Shown here: one piece after another, positions 1 through 8,556 of the stretch
Layout: the number at the start of each line of letters is the position of its first letter
Position numbering within the stretch: position 1 is the stretch's first letter
DNA from: Cellulomonas humilata
Lineage (GTDB): Bacteria > Actinomycetota > Actinomycetes > Actinomycetales > Cellulomonadaceae
Length of the DNA stretch: 64,000 nt
NCBI RefSeq assembly: GCF_030814415.1
Contig: NZ_JAUSVB010000001.1
Coordinates: 682,001 to 746,000 of the forward strand
Reading direction: 5' to 3'
The notes under the pieces: model-generated
The model's database searches: none
Told to the model about the DNA's origin: nothing
The model's input: only the letters and a program-made list of their open reading frames with translations
Made by a program: the position numbers and the translations under genes

Positions 1-1003
1 GCGCCTGCGGGCCGGCCGGATCCACGCGCTCGACCCGCAGCTGCTGCTCACCGCGGAGACCGACCTGGGCACCGTCCTGGGGCACATCGAGCACGTCGAC
101 CCGGACCTGCTGGTGCTCGACTCCATCCAGACCATCGCGTCTGCGCAGGTCGAGGGGACGGCCGGTGGCGTGTCCCAGGTGCGGGAGGTGGCAAGCGCGG
201 TGATCCAGGCGGCCAAGTCCCGGGACCTGCCGGTCGTGCTCATCGGGCACGTCACCAAGGACGGGTCGGTCGCGGGTCCTCGCACGCTCGAGCACCTGGT
301 GGACGTCGTCTGCCAGTTCGAGGGCGAGCGGCACTCGCGCCTGCGCATGCTGCGGGCCACCAAGAACCGCTACGGCCCCACCGACGAGGTCGGCTGCTTC
401 GACCTGTCGGAGACCGGGATCGTCGGGCTGGCCGACCCCAGCGGGCTGTTCATCTCCCAGGCGCTGCACGCCGTCCCCGGCACGTGCCTGACCGTGACGC
501 TGGAGGGTCGTCGACCGCTCGTGGTCGAGGTCCAGTCCCTCGTCGCGCCCAGCGCGGTGCCCAACCCGCGCCGGACCACGAGCGGCGTGGACAGCAGCCG
601 GCTGGCCATGGTGCTCGCCGTGCTCCAGCGCCGGCTCGGCGCGCGGCTGGCCGACCAGGACGTCTATGTGTCGACCATCGGCGGCGCCCGCGTGATGGAG
701 CCGGGCGCGGACCTGGCGCTCGCGCTGGCCGCCGTGAGCTCGCGCGAGAACGTGCCGCTGCCGCGCGGGCTGGTCGCCATCGGCGAGGTCGGGCTCGCCG
801 GGGAGATCCGGACGGTGTCCGGCGTCGGTCGCCGGCTGGCGGAGGCGGCGCGGCTCGGGTTCACGCGCGCGATCGTGCCCGCGGGGGCGCTGGACGGTGC
901 GACGCCGCCCGCCGGGCTGACCGTCCTGACGGCGGCGGACCTCGGCGAGGCCGTGACCGCGGCCGGGCTGGTGCCGGACCTGGCGTCGGCTGCGCGGGGC
1001 TGA
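1..1003 (+). CDS. radA: DNA repair protein RadA, 3' part (5' end outside window)
   Basis: RadA is a RecA-like ATPase that drives branch migration during recombinational repair. The reading frame is open from the left edge (first whole codon at base 2) and ends at 1003, so the zinc finger and Walker A lie upstream. What remains starts just before the Walker B region (LLVLDSIQT), continues through the segment with GHVTKDG and KNRYGP (the RadA-specific KNRFG motif, here with Y), and ends with the Lon-protease-like domain (GGARVMEPGADLALALA, AIGEVGLAGEIR). The motif set is diagnostic. A GTG at 113 is an internal codon and not a start. RadA usually sits next to disA in actinobacteria; here about 1.6 kb separates them. 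Confidence 0.96.
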   Translation, partial: RLRAGRIHALDPQLLLTAETDLGTVLGHIEHVDPDLLVLDSIQTIASAQVEGTAGGVSQVREVASAVIQAAKSRDLPVVLIGHVTKDGSVAGPRTLEHLVDVVCQFEGERHSRLRMLRATKNRYGPTDEVGCFDLSETGIVGLADPSGLFISQALHAVPGTCLTVTLEGRRPLVVEVQSLVAPSAVPNPRRTTSGVDSSRLAMVLAVLQRRLGARLADQDVYVSTIGGARVMEPGADLALALAAVSSRENVPLPRGLVAIGEVGLAGEIRTVSGVGRRLAEAARLGFTRAIVPAGALDGATPPAGLTVLTAADLGEAVTAAGLVPDLASAARG

Positions 1004-1105
1004 GAGGCCGCCGCCGATGCGCGGGCCGGTCACCCCGGCCACTCCCGTTCCGGACCTCGCATCGCCGCGCACATCGCCCGAGCGCCAACGTCTTTCCTTG
1101 ACCTC

Positions 1106-1134
1106 TTGACCGGTACAGAAACCTGGGCTACTTT
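1106..1134 (+). promoter_or_regulatory. Sigma-70-type promoter for the small ORF at 1172
   Basis: A -35 box TTGACC (1106-1111) and a -10 box TACTTT (1129-1134) are separated by exactly 17 bases, close to the housekeeping consensus and rare in such GC-rich DNA. Transcription would begin near 1141, about 30 bases before the ATG at 1172. Two copies of a 10-bp repeat overlap the promoter. Confidence 0.6.
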
Positions 1135-1146
1135 AGCGGTACAGAA
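1111..1146 (+). repeat. Direct repeat CGGTACAGAA x2 bracketing the -10 box
   Basis: The 10-mer CGGTACAGAA occurs at 1111-1120 and again at 1137-1146, with 26 bp between starts. The first copy begins at the last base of the -35 box and the second covers the predicted transcription start. This geometry suits a repressor operator. A plausible binder is the LacI protein encoded just downstream, although LacI sites are normally palindromic, so the partner is unknown. Confidence 0.45.
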
Positions 1147-1171
1147 GAACCGAGCCGACAGGAGAACCCTG

Positions 1172-1402
1172 ATGTCGATGGACACCCCGCAGTTCGGCCT
1201 TCTCTTCGGAGTGAAGGTCGCGCAGCACGAGACCGAGAGCGCACGACCCTGGGCACCGGAGGTGCCCGAACCGGCACCGCGGCAGCGCACGCGCCGCACG
1301 CACGCACCCCGGGCACGGCGCACCCTCGCCGGGGCGTTGCACCACCTCGCCGACGCCGTCGCCCCGGCAGGCACCTGCGAGGTCGGTCACCCGGCGCGAT
1401 GA
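1172..1402 (+). CDS. Small hypothetical basic protein (76 aa)
   Basis: I do not recognise a named family. The ATG at 1172 follows an AGGAG site (1160-1164) at a 7-base spacing and a good promoter, which is the main support for a real gene; an in-frame upstream start at 1106 would lie inside the promoter. The product starts MSMDTPQFGLLFGVKV, has a Pro/Arg-rich middle, and ends with a short helix (RRTLAGALHHLADAVAP). No signal peptide or membrane segment is visible. It ends 74 bases before the LacI gene and could be cotranscribed with it. Confidence 0.55.
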   Translation: MSMDTPQFGLLFGVKVAQHETESARPWAPEVPEPAPRQRTRRTHAPRARRTLAGALHHLADAVAPAGTCEVGHPAR

Positions 1403-1476
1403 CGACGTTCGCCACTCCGGGACCGGCCCCGGCGACCTACCCTGTCCCGCATGGAGCGGAACAGGGTGGTGTCGTC

Positions 1477-2538
1477 GTGTCGCGGGTGACGCTGCAGACG
1501 ATCGCCGACCGCGTCGGCGTCAGCCGGATGACCGTGTCCAACGCGTTCTCCCGGCCCGACCAGCTCTCGGCGGAGATGCGCCGGACGATCCTGGCGGCCG
1601 CGGCGGACCTCGGGTACGTCGGTCCTGACCCGTCGGCCCGGGCGCTGGCCCGCGGGACGACGGGGGCCGTCGGGGTGCTGCTCACCGAGTCGGTCGGCAC
1701 GGCGTTCCTCGACCCGATGGCGGCCGCGTTCTTCGGTGCGGTCGCGGAGGAGCTGGCCCCCACCGGGATGGCTGTCGTGCTCCTGCCGTCGATCGGGTCC
1801 GAGGGCATGATCCCCGCCCGGGACATCCCGATGGACGGCGCCCTGGTCTACGGCTGCGCGGGCGACTACCCCGCGGTCGACTGGCTGGTGAAGCGCAGGC
1901 TCCCGCTGGTGTTCATCGACGGCGATCCGGTCGACGGCGCGTCCAGCGTGCTCCTCGACGAACGCCAGGGCTCGCGGCTGGGCGCCCAGCACCTCCTGGA
2001 CCTGGGCCACCGCCGGATCGGCATCCTCACGATGAACCCGGACGCGCCACCCGGGTGGGCACCGGACGCCGCCTCCGTCGGCTCGAACTTCGTCGCCCGG
2101 GAGCGCCAGGCAGGCTGGGTCGAAGCCCTCGGGGAGGCCGGGGTCACGCCGGTGGTCATGCAGGTGCACGACAACGTCGAGCCCGACGTCTCCGAGGGAG
2201 CGCGGGCGCTGCTCGCCGGACCGGACCGCCCGACGGCGGTGCTGTGCTTCTCCGACCTCATGGCCGCCGCGGTCGTGCACGCCGCCGAGGACGCCGGGCT
2301 GCGCGTACCCGACGACATCTCGGTCGTGGGGTTCGACGACTCTCCGCTCTCCCGCCGGCTGCGCCCTGCGCTCACCACGGTGCACCAGGACTTCGACGCC
2401 AAGGGCAAGGCCGCCGCGCACGCGCTGACCTCGTCGATCGCGCGGTTCCGGGCCGGCGACGCACCCGCCCCGGAGCAGCACCGGATCCTCGTCGACCTGG
2501 TGGTCCGCGACAGCACCGCACCCCCGCCGAGCACGTGA
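1477..2538 (+). CDS. LacI family transcriptional regulator
   Basis: A sugar-responsive repressor of 353 residues. The N-terminal LacI HTH is clear ([23 protein letters not shown]), followed by the hinge helix region ([11 protein letters not shown]) and a periplasmic-binding-protein-like effector domain with the usual motifs ([13 protein letters not shown] near residue 170, [17 protein letters not shown] near 275, LTTVHQDF). I chose GTG 1477 because it puts the HTH at the very N terminus; ATG 1399 in the same frame would add 26 residues of low-complexity sequence. No sugar genes are adjacent, so the regulon is unknown. It sits between radA and disA, which are normally neighbours. Confidence 0.9.
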   Translation: MSRVTLQTIADRVGVSRMTVSNAFSRPDQLSAEMRRTILAAAADLGYVGPDPSARALARGTTGAVGVLLTESVGTAFLDPMAAAFFGAVAEELAPTGMAVVLLPSIGSEGMIPARDIPMDGALVYGCAGDYPAVDWLVKRRLPLVFIDGDPVDGASSVLLDERQGSRLGAQHLLDLGHRRIGILTMNPDAPPGWAPDAASVGSNFVARERQAGWVEALGEAGVTPVVMQVHDNVEPDVSEGARALLAGPDRPTAVLCFSDLMAAAVVHAAEDAGLRVPDDISVVGFDDSPLSRRLRPALTTVHQDFDAKGKAAAHALTSSIARFRAGDAPAPEQHRILVDLVVRDSTAPPPST

Positions 2539-2629
2539 GCGGTGTCGAACGGGCGAACACGTCCTGGCGAACGGGTCCGGCATGCGGGTCGCTGCGGCCG
2601 ACGTCGGCCGTCGTCGTTACCATGCAACC

Positions 2630-3706
2630 GTGCCCCACTCGCACGCCCCCGACGACCTCCTGAGGTCGACCCTTGCCGCCGTCGCGCCCGGCGGCGAGCT
2701 TCGCGACGGCTTGGAGCGGATCCTGCGGGGTCGCACGGGCGCGCTGATCGTCCTGGGCTTCGACCAGACGGTCGAGAGCATCTGCTCCGGCGGCTTCGTG
2801 CTGGACGTCGAGTTCTCCGCCACCCGCCTGCGTGAGCTGGCCAAGATGGACGGCGCGGTCGTGGTCGACGCGGGCATCTCCCGCATCCTGCGCGCGGCCG
2901 TGCAGCTCCTGCCCGACGTCACCATCGAGACGTCCGAGTCCGGCACCCGGCACCGCACCGCGGAACGCGTCGCCAAGCAGACCGGCCTGCCGGTCGTCTC
3001 CGTCTCGGCGTCCATGCGGATCATCGCGCTGTACGTCGGCGGCCAGCGGCACGTCATCGAGGACTCGACCACCATCCTGTCCCGCGCCAACCAGGCCCTG
3101 GCCACCCTCGAGCGCTACAAGTCGCGTCTCGACGAGGTCAGCGGCACGCTGTCCGCGCTCGAGATCGAGGACCTGGTCACGGTCCGCGACGTGTCCGCCG
3201 TGGTGCAGCGCCTCGAGATGGTCCGCCGCATCTCCGAGGAGATCGAGGGCTACGTCGTCGAGCTCGGCACCGACGGCCGCCTGCTGACCCTGCAGCTCGA
3301 CGAGCTCGTGGGCGGCATCGGCTCCGACCGGGCGCTCATCATCCGCGACTACGTCGACACCAGCCGCCGCGAGGTGGACTCGGTCCTCGACGAGCTGGCC
3401 GAGCTGGACTCCACCGAGCTGCTCGACAACGCCCGCATCGCCAGCGTCCTGGGCCTGCCGGGTGGCGGCGACGCGCTCGACGCAGCCGCCGGTCCTCGCG
3501 GCTACCGGCTGCTGTCCAAGGTCCCGCGCCTCCCTGGTGCGATCGTCGACCGGCTGGTCGCCCACTTCGGCGGGCTGCAGAAGCTCCTCGCGGCCGGCAT
3601 CGAGGACCTCATGGCCGTCGACGGCGTCGGCGAGCAGCGCGCCCGGGCCGTGCGCGAGGGACTGTCGAGGCTTGCTGAGTCCAGCATCCTCGAGCGGTAC
3701 GTCTAG
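2630..3706 (+). CDS. disA: DNA integrity scanning diadenylate cyclase DisA
   Basis: DisA condenses two ATP into cyclic di-AMP while scanning DNA for branched structures. The N-terminal DAC domain shows the DGA motif ([10 protein letters not shown]) and the [15 protein letters not shown] block that contains the RHR catalytic motif. A long helical linker follows (residues about 140-285). The C-terminal helix-hairpin-helix domain ends the protein ([27 protein letters not shown]). I prefer GTG 2630, giving 358 aa and matching the usual N terminus ([21 protein letters not shown]); ATG 2582 in frame would add 16 residues. It ends 4 bases before the stop of the convergent gene. Confidence 0.95.
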   Translation: MPHSHAPDDLLRSTLAAVAPGGELRDGLERILRGRTGALIVLGFDQTVESICSGGFVLDVEFSATRLRELAKMDGAVVVDAGISRILRAAVQLLPDVTIETSESGTRHRTAERVAKQTGLPVVSVSASMRIIALYVGGQRHVIEDSTTILSRANQALATLERYKSRLDEVSGTLSALEIEDLVTVRDVSAVVQRLEMVRRISEEIEGYVVELGTDGRLLTLQLDELVGGIGSDRALIIRDYVDTSRREVDSVLDELAELDSTELLDNARIASVLGLPGGGDALDAAAGPRGYRLLSKVPRLPGAIVDRLVAHFGGLQKLLAAGIEDLMAVDGVGEQRARAVREGLSRLAESSILERYV

Positions 3707-3710
3707 CCCG

Positions 3711-4304
3711 TCAGCCCAGCCCGAACACGCTCGGCGGTGCGCTCACGCCGGCGAGGTTCAGCTGCGCGGAGTAGGTCCCCACCCCGGGGACGGGCAGGTC
3801 CGGCGGGCAGCCCTCTGCCGAACGGATCCGGTTCCACGCGAACGGGGTCGTGTCGGTCTGGCCGCCCGCGAGCAGCAGGGTGCGGGTCTCGGTGCCGGGC
3901 ACGATGCAGTCGCGGTTGGACCACACCCGGTCGGAGCCGGACGTGATGACGATCTCGCGCTGCGCCTCACCGGCGTCCACCAGGCAGGGCTGCTCGCCGG
4001 TGTTGGTGACGGCGACGGTGAACGTGGCGCTCACGCCCGGCGCGAACGAGGTGGCGTCCGCCGTCATCGCAAGGGCCAGGACGGCGGGCGCGCAGTCGGT
4101 CACACCGTCGGTGTCGGTCGGGGTCTGGCTCGGTTCGGGCTCGACGGCCGCGGACGAGGTGCTGTCCTGGGCTGCCGAGTCCTCCCCCGAGTCGCGTCCC
4201 ACGAACAGCCACACGACGACCGCGATGATGATCAGCGGGATGCCGAGCACCACGAACCGCCGCACCCAGTACACCCGGGCGGGCAGGCGTCGCGACTCGC
4301 TCAT
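3711..4304 (-). CDS. Hypothetical membrane-anchored protein
   Basis: A 197-aa protein with a short basic cytoplasmic N terminus (MSESRRLPARVYWVRR), one hydrophobic segment (about residues 17-35), an Asp/Ser/Thr/Pro-rich linker, and an extracytoplasmic beta-rich domain (FAPGVSATFTVAVTNTGEQPC). Four cysteines in the outer domain could form two disulfides. The domain looks like an immunoglobulin-like or DUF4232-like fold, but this is only resemblance. The lack of a cysteine directly after the hydrophobic stretch argues against a lipoprotein, so a signal anchor is more likely. It lies between disA and mutY, as a similar protein does in other actinobacteria from memory. Function unknown. Confidence 0.75.
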   Translation of the reverse strand: MSESRRLPARVYWVRRFVVLGIPLIIIAVVVWLFVGRDSGEDSAAQDSTSSAAVEPEPSQTPTDTDGVTDCAPAVLALAMTADATSFAPGVSATFTVAVTNTGEQPCLVDAGEAQREIVITSGSDRVWSNRDCIVPGTETRTLLLAGGQTDTTPFAWNRIRSAEGCPPDLPVPGVGTYSAQLNLAGVSAPPSVFGLG

Positions 4305-4394
4305 GCATCCTCCAGGACCGGCGCCGCGCGACCTCGCGGCGCGACCACCGTAGAGGCAGGGTCGCCGACCCGCCCGGCCGACGCGCGGGCGTGC

Positions 4395-4979
4395 TCAGAG
4401 AGCGAGACGGACGACGGCGCGATCGCCTCTCGGTCGCGCGACGACGTCGAAGCCGACGGCCTCGAACAGGCTGACAGTGCCGCGGTAGAGGTCCGCGGAC
4501 GAGAACCTGCCCACCTCCGGGTCGAGCGGATACCCCTCGAGCGTGTGGGCGCCTGACGCCCGCGCGTGCTCGACGGCGGCCGCGAGCAGCACCCCCGCGA
4601 TCCCCCGTCGACGGTGGCCCGTCCGCACGACGAAGCAGGTCACCGACCAGATCCCCGGGTCGTCCAGGTCCGCCTCCAGCTCCGGCGGCGCCATCGACGG
4701 ACTGGCCCTCATCCGCGGGAACTCCGACCTCGCGGCCACGGACGCCCAGCCGACCGGCTGCCCGTCCAGCGTCGCGACGACCCCGGGACTCACGTCCGGC
4801 CCGGCGATCCGGGTGACGAGCCGGTCCTTGAGCTCGTCCACGGACATCTCCCGGTACTGCGAGTGCGGGAACCGGAAGTACTGGCAGAAGCAGCGCCCGG
4901 GATCGCCGCGCCCCTCCAGCACGGCGACCGCCTCGTCGGCGCTCGCGCACGGCGCCGCTCGCATGTCACCCTCGGTCAT
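4395..4979 (-). CDS. GNAT family N-acetyltransferase
   Basis: A 194-aa acetyl-CoA-dependent transferase. The acetyl-CoA loop is visible as VVRTGHRRRGIAGVLLAAAVEHAR (R/Q-x-x-G-x-G/A type) near residue 120, preceded by the beta-4 strand IWSVTCFVV and followed by the characteristic late segment LFEAVGFDVVAR. The N terminus has CFCQYFRFP, a cysteine-rich signature of a common actinobacterial GNAT subgroup. The substrate cannot be inferred. It is divergent from mutY, with only 34 bases between starts, so the two share one short promoter region. Confidence 0.88.
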   Translation of the reverse strand: MTEGDMRAAPCASADEAVAVLEGRGDPGRCFCQYFRFPHSQYREMSVDELKDRLVTRIAGPDVSPGVVATLDGQPVGWASVAARSEFPRMRASPSMAPPELEADLDDPGIWSVTCFVVRTGHRRRGIAGVLLAAAVEHARASGAHTLEGYPLDPEVGRFSSADLYRGTVSLFEAVGFDVVARPRGDRAVVRLAL

Positions 4980-5013
4980 GCCGCCACGCTAGCGACCAGC
5001 CCCGACAGCCCCG

Positions 5014-5934
5014 GTGAGGCAGGATGCTGCGGTGCCGCCGACCCCCACCGAGCTGCGCGAGCCGGTGCTCGCCTGGTTCGGCGTGCACGCGCGCGACCTG
5101 CCGTGGCGCGCGGCGGACCGGACCGCGTGGGGCGTGCTGGTCAGCGAGGTGATGCTCCAGCAGACGCCGGTGGTGCGAGTGGAGCCGGCGTGGCGGTCCT
5201 GGATGAGTCGCTGGCCGACGCCCGCGGACCTGGCGACGGCGTCGACGGCCGACGTCCTGCGGGCGTGGGACCGGCTGGGCTACCCGCGCCGCGCGCTGCG
5301 GTTGCAGGAGTGCGCTCGCGCGGTCGTCGAGCGGCACGGCGGCGTGGTGCCGTCGTCGGAACCCGAGCTGCTGGCGCTGCCCGGCGTCGGCTCGTACACG
5401 GCTGCCGCGGTGCTCGCGTTCGCCTACGGACGCCGGTCGGTGGTGCTCGACACCAACGTGCGCCGGGTGCTGGCGCGCACGGTCGACGGGGTCGCGCTGC
5501 CCGCACCGAGCCAGACGGTCGACGAGGTCCGCCGCGCGACCCGGTACGTCCCCGACGACGACGCGACGGCGGCCCGGTGGGCGGCGGCGTCGATGGAGCT
5601 CGGTGCGCTGGTGTGCACGGCGCGTTCGCCGCGCTGCGACGCCTGCCCGGTGCAGGACGTGTGCGCGTGGTTCGCGGCGGGCCGTCCCGCCGATGAGCAC
5701 GCCGGGCGCCGGAAGGTCCAGACGTTCACCGGCACCGACCGGCAGGTGCGCGGGCGGGTCATGGCGCTGCTGCGCGATGCGCTCGGTCCGGTACCGGCCG
5801 CCGCCGTGGACGCCGTGTGGCCGGACGCCCGGCAGCTCGCCCGCTGCGTCGACGCCCTGGTCGCCGACGGCCTCATCACCCGTGACCCGGCCGCGAGCGA
5901 CGACGACCCACCGACCTACCGGCTGCCGTCCTGA
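5014..5934 (+). CDS. mutY: A/G-specific adenine DNA glycosylase MutY
   Basis: MutY removes adenine mispaired with 8-oxoguanine. The 306-aa product has the N-terminal LPWR motif, VMLQQTPVVRV, the helix-hairpin-helix with the catalytic Asp (LLALPGVGSYTAAAVLAFAYG, then VVLDTNVRRVLAR), and the four-cysteine iron-sulfur loop C-x6-C-x2-C-x5-C (CTARSPRCDACPVQDVC). It lacks a long NUDIX-like C-terminal domain; a short winged-helix-like tail replaces it, usual for actinobacterial forms. The start could be GTG 5014 or GTG 5032. Its last 19 bases overlap the 3' end of the convergent GNAT gene. Confidence 0.95.
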   Translation: MRQDAAVPPTPTELREPVLAWFGVHARDLPWRAADRTAWGVLVSEVMLQQTPVVRVEPAWRSWMSRWPTPADLATASTADVLRAWDRLGYPRRALRLQECARAVVERHGGVVPSSEPELLALPGVGSYTAAAVLAFAYGRRSVVLDTNVRRVLARTVDGVALPAPSQTVDEVRRATRYVPDDDATAARWAAASMELGALVCTARSPRCDACPVQDVCAWFAAGRPADEHAGRRKVQTFTGTDRQVRGRVMALLRDALGPVPAAAVDAVWPDARQLARCVDALVADGLITRDPAASDDDPPTYRLPS

Positions 5935-6497
5935 CCCCGTGCGGCCCACTGCTCCTGCGTGATCTCGTACCGGAAGCCGCCGAGCTCGGAACCCTCCACG
6001 GCCAGCATGTCCTCCGGGGTCGCCAGGTTCTCCGTGACGATCATGTCGACCTTCTCCATCACGTTCTGCGAGGCGAGGTTCCGGGCCATCGTCGCGCCCC
6101 AGACCATGCGCACGTCGAGCTCCGAGAACGCCTTGGCCAGCAACGCCGCCGCGACCTCGGTGGCGTACCCCTTGCCCCAGGCCTCCTGGCGCAGCCGGTA
6201 CCCGAGCTCGACCTCGTCCAGCGGACCGTCCCGCTCAGGACGCAGGCAGAACCACCCGACGAACTTCCCGCTGTCCGTCTCCTTCGCCGCGAACAGCCCG
6301 AACCGGCCGCCCCACCTCTCATAGCCCGCCAGGATGCTCGGCAGGTGACTCTCGCGGACGAGCTCCGGCGCGGTCGGCTCGCCTCCGGACAGGAAACGCA
6401 TCACCGCCGGGTCGCTGTCCAGCTCGATCAGCAGGTCGGCCTCGTCGGCGGTGAAGGGGCGCAGGGTGAGGCGATCGGTCGCCAGATAGGTGCTCAC
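5916..6497 (-). CDS. GNAT acetyltransferase, RimJ/RimL type
   Basis: A 193-aa protein starting STYLATDRLTLRPFTADEADLL, the standard opening of RimJ/RimL-like GNATs that acetylate protein N termini or small amines. Further family marks are the SGGEPTAPE loop, GKFVGWFCLRP, ELGYRLRQEAWGKGYATEVAAALLAKAF (acetyl-CoA loop near residue 108) and ARNLASQNVMEKVDM. GTG 6497 is chosen because it starts exactly at the conserved domain; a longer in-frame reading to 6659 is low-complexity Arg-rich sequence. The actual substrate is unknown. It overlaps mutY tail to tail. Confidence 0.9.
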   Translation of the reverse strand: MSTYLATDRLTLRPFTADEADLLIELDSDPAVMRFLSGGEPTAPELVRESHLPSILAGYERWGGRFGLFAAKETDSGKFVGWFCLRPERDGPLDEVELGYRLRQEAWGKGYATEVAAALLAKAFSELDVRMVWGATMARNLASQNVMEKVDMIVTENLATPEDMLAVEGSELGGFRYEITQEQWAARGQDGSR

Positions 6498-6631
6498 GCG
6501 GCAAGCGTGCCCGAGCGGTCGTCGGCGGGCCCACGCATTTCTCGCCGACGCCCACGGCGCTGGTCTGAGCCGATCAGGTGAAGAGCGACGTCCTCGGACG
6601 GTGGCGCCGCGGCCGGCGCTAGCGTCCAGGC

Positions 6632-7960
6632 GTGACATTCGCGCGCATCGACGACGCACTGCCCGAGCCGCAGAGCTATCTGCGTGCCGGCCTCCCGCGG
6701 CCGGACGACCCGCGCCACGGCATGCTGCAGGGCGATCCCTCCGCCAACGTGGTCGGTAGTGACGTGCCGGACGTCGCGCCGGGTGGCCGCGCGCCGAGGT
6801 CGACCACGGTCGTCGACGCCGACGGGACGCCGGTCGCCGTCGTCTGGTCGCCGTCCGGCCAGCACCTGACCCGCCCCGTGCACCGCACCATCACCAACAA
6901 GGACGTCCTGGGAACGGGGCGGGGACGGTACGGCCTCACGGAGCTGGAGGTCGACCCCACCTCGCGCCGAGCGCGCCGGTGGGAGCCGCCGTCGGAACCC
7001 GTCGACCTCGCCACCGCCCGCGTGGTGACCATCGACTTCTCCGTCGTCCTGGCCGGACTCGACCCGCGGCACTTCGCGCGCGACGACGCACTCTTCGTGA
7101 GCGCAGCGATCGCGATCGAGAAGGCCGTGGTCGCCGAGAGGTGGCGGGACGAGGACGGGCAGTGGCGCCACTCGACCGGGTTCCACCCGTGGGACCTCAC
7201 CGTCCCGGTCGCGATCGACACGGCGGTCCTGCGGATCTACACGAAGCTGATCGACACCGCGTGGAACCTCCCCGACCTCGACCGCACCGACCTCCTGTGC
7301 GCGGCGACGGCCATCGCCTACCAGGCGCCGATGTACACGACGAAGCCGGACGCCTACAAGCCGCTGCGCAACGGTCTGCGGGTCCTCGCGTACGGGAAGG
7401 TCCGTGACAGGGCCGCGGCTGTGGCGCCGACCGAGGACCGCAGTGGGCTCACCGCCGTGCATGCCCTGGCACGCGCGCACCGCGGGGGCGAGGCGTTCGA
7501 CATGAGCATGCAGCTTGCCCTGGCCCAGAGCCTGTCCGCGCCCGACGCTCTCGCCGAGCTCGTGGTCGACATCCTCGAGGACTCCGACGCCGACCGGTCG
7601 TGGCAGCTCGGGCTGCTGGAGGCCGCACACATGCTCGCGCCACTGGCGCGGGCGACCGCGCAGCACGCCGCTCTCATGTCGGCGGTCTCGGTCCTCACCA
7701 TCCCGTGGGACACCCCCGAAGCCCGAGCGGCCCTCAACGCGCTGGGGCTCTGGGGCATCTGGCCGCAGGACGCGAGCGAGGACGTCCTCGGCGACATCGA
7801 GGACGACCCCACCGACCGGGCATCACTGGTCTGGTACCAGGTGTTCCTGGTCATGGCCCGCGTGCCGGCGGACGTCATCCGGGCGGAGTACGCGGCCGTG
7901 CTCGCGGGCACCGCGCAGCCATCCCGTGCGCGCATCGACGAGCTGTCCACGACGAGCTGA
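6632..7960 (+). CDS. Hypothetical protein with PIN-like segment
   Basis: A 442-aa protein with no family I can name. Residues 1-120 are proline- and charge-rich. Residues about 130-252 resemble a PIN nuclease fold: a first strand with Asp135 (VVTIDFSVVLAG) and, near the end, RTDLLCAATAIAYQAP with Asp220, followed by MYTTKPDAYKPL with Asp240. This is like the D-x-x-I-A-A-T-A and tRN-x-x-D-F region of VapC toxins. The C-terminal third is helical, rich in Ala and Leu (LELVVDILEDSD-type helices). No antitoxin-like gene is adjacent. GTG 6632 has only a weak ribosome site. Codon use matches the neighbours. The PIN assignment is inference from motif spacing. Confidence 0.7.
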   Translation: MTFARIDDALPEPQSYLRAGLPRPDDPRHGMLQGDPSANVVGSDVPDVAPGGRAPRSTTVVDADGTPVAVVWSPSGQHLTRPVHRTITNKDVLGTGRGRYGLTELEVDPTSRRARRWEPPSEPVDLATARVVTIDFSVVLAGLDPRHFARDDALFVSAAIAIEKAVVAERWRDEDGQWRHSTGFHPWDLTVPVAIDTAVLRIYTKLIDTAWNLPDLDRTDLLCAATAIAYQAPMYTTKPDAYKPLRNGLRVLAYGKVRDRAAAVAPTEDRSGLTAVHALARAHRGGEAFDMSMQLALAQSLSAPDALAELVVDILEDSDADRSWQLGLLEAAHMLAPLARATAQHAALMSAVSVLTIPWDTPEARAALNALGLWGIWPQDASEDVLGDIEDDPTDRASLVWYQVFLVMARVPADVIRAEYAAVLAGTAQPSRARIDELSTTS

Positions 7961-7967
7961 CCCGTGC

Positions 7968-8471
7968 TCAGCCCAGCTCGATGAGCATCCGCGTGTTGCC
8001 CAGGGTGTTCGGCTTCACGCGCGCGAGGTCCAGGAACTCGGCGACGCCGTCGTCGTGCGACCGCAGCAGCTCCAGGTAGACGTCGGGCGTCACGGGCGTC
8101 CCCTCGATGACGTGGAACCCGTGGGACTCGAAGAACGCGACCTCGAACGTCAGGCAGAAGACCCGTCGCAGCCCCATCTCGCCGGCCCGCTCCAGCAGGG
8201 CGTCCAGCAGGGCGTGCCCGATGCCGGTGCCCCTCCAGCCCCGGTCGACGGCGAGGGTGCGGATCTCGGCGAGGTCCTGCCACATGACGTGCAGCGCACC
8301 GCAGCCGATGACGGTGCCGTCCTCGGCCTCGACCACGAGGAACTCCTGCACCGCCTCGTAGTACCCGACCCACTCCTTGGCCAGCAGGATGCGCTCGGCG
8401 GCGTAGGGCTCGACGAGCGCGCGGATGGCGCGGACGTCGGCCGGCAGGGCGGGGCGGACACGGAAGGACAT
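7968..8471 (-). CDS. argA: Amino-acid N-acetyltransferase (ArgA-like, short form)
   Basis: A 167-aa GNAT that matches the short N-acetylglutamate synthases of actinobacteria (the Mycobacterium Rv2747 type), which start arginine biosynthesis by acetylating glutamate. Visible marks are the N-terminal VRPALPADVRAIRALVEPYA, the acetyl-CoA loop AVDRGWRGTGIGHALLDALLERA (residues about 75-98), CLTFEVAFFESHGF, and the characteristic end AEFLDLARVKPNTLGNTRML. No arginine gene is nearby. It ends 8 bases from the convergent orphan gene. Confidence 0.85.
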   Translation of the reverse strand: MSFRVRPALPADVRAIRALVEPYAAERILLAKEWVGYYEAVQEFLVVEAEDGTVIGCGALHVMWQDLAEIRTLAVDRGWRGTGIGHALLDALLERAGEMGLRRVFCLTFEVAFFESHGFHVIEGTPVTPDVYLELLRSHDDGVAEFLDLARVKPNTLGNTRMLIELG

Positions 8472-8507
8472 CGGGCCAACCTACTGGCGAGCCCGTCGCG
8501 ACCCGCG

Positions 8508-8547
8508 GAACGGCCCGGCCCCCGAGACGACAGGGACCGGGCCGTTC
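8508..8547 (-). terminator. Terminator of the SSS transporter gene
   Basis: An 11-bp perfect stem, GAACGGCCCGG (8508-8518) with CCGGGCCGTTC (8537-8547), lies 10 bases past the stop of the transporter and before the start of the next minus-strand gene. No T tract follows, as is common for intrinsic terminators in very GC-rich actinobacteria. Confidence 0.6.
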
Positions 8548-8556
8548 GCCGAGCGG

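Noticed and set aside
1024..1040. Hairpin GGCCGG / CCGGCC after radA as terminator
   Set aside because: Only 6 bp with no T tract; in this base composition such stems arise often by chance.
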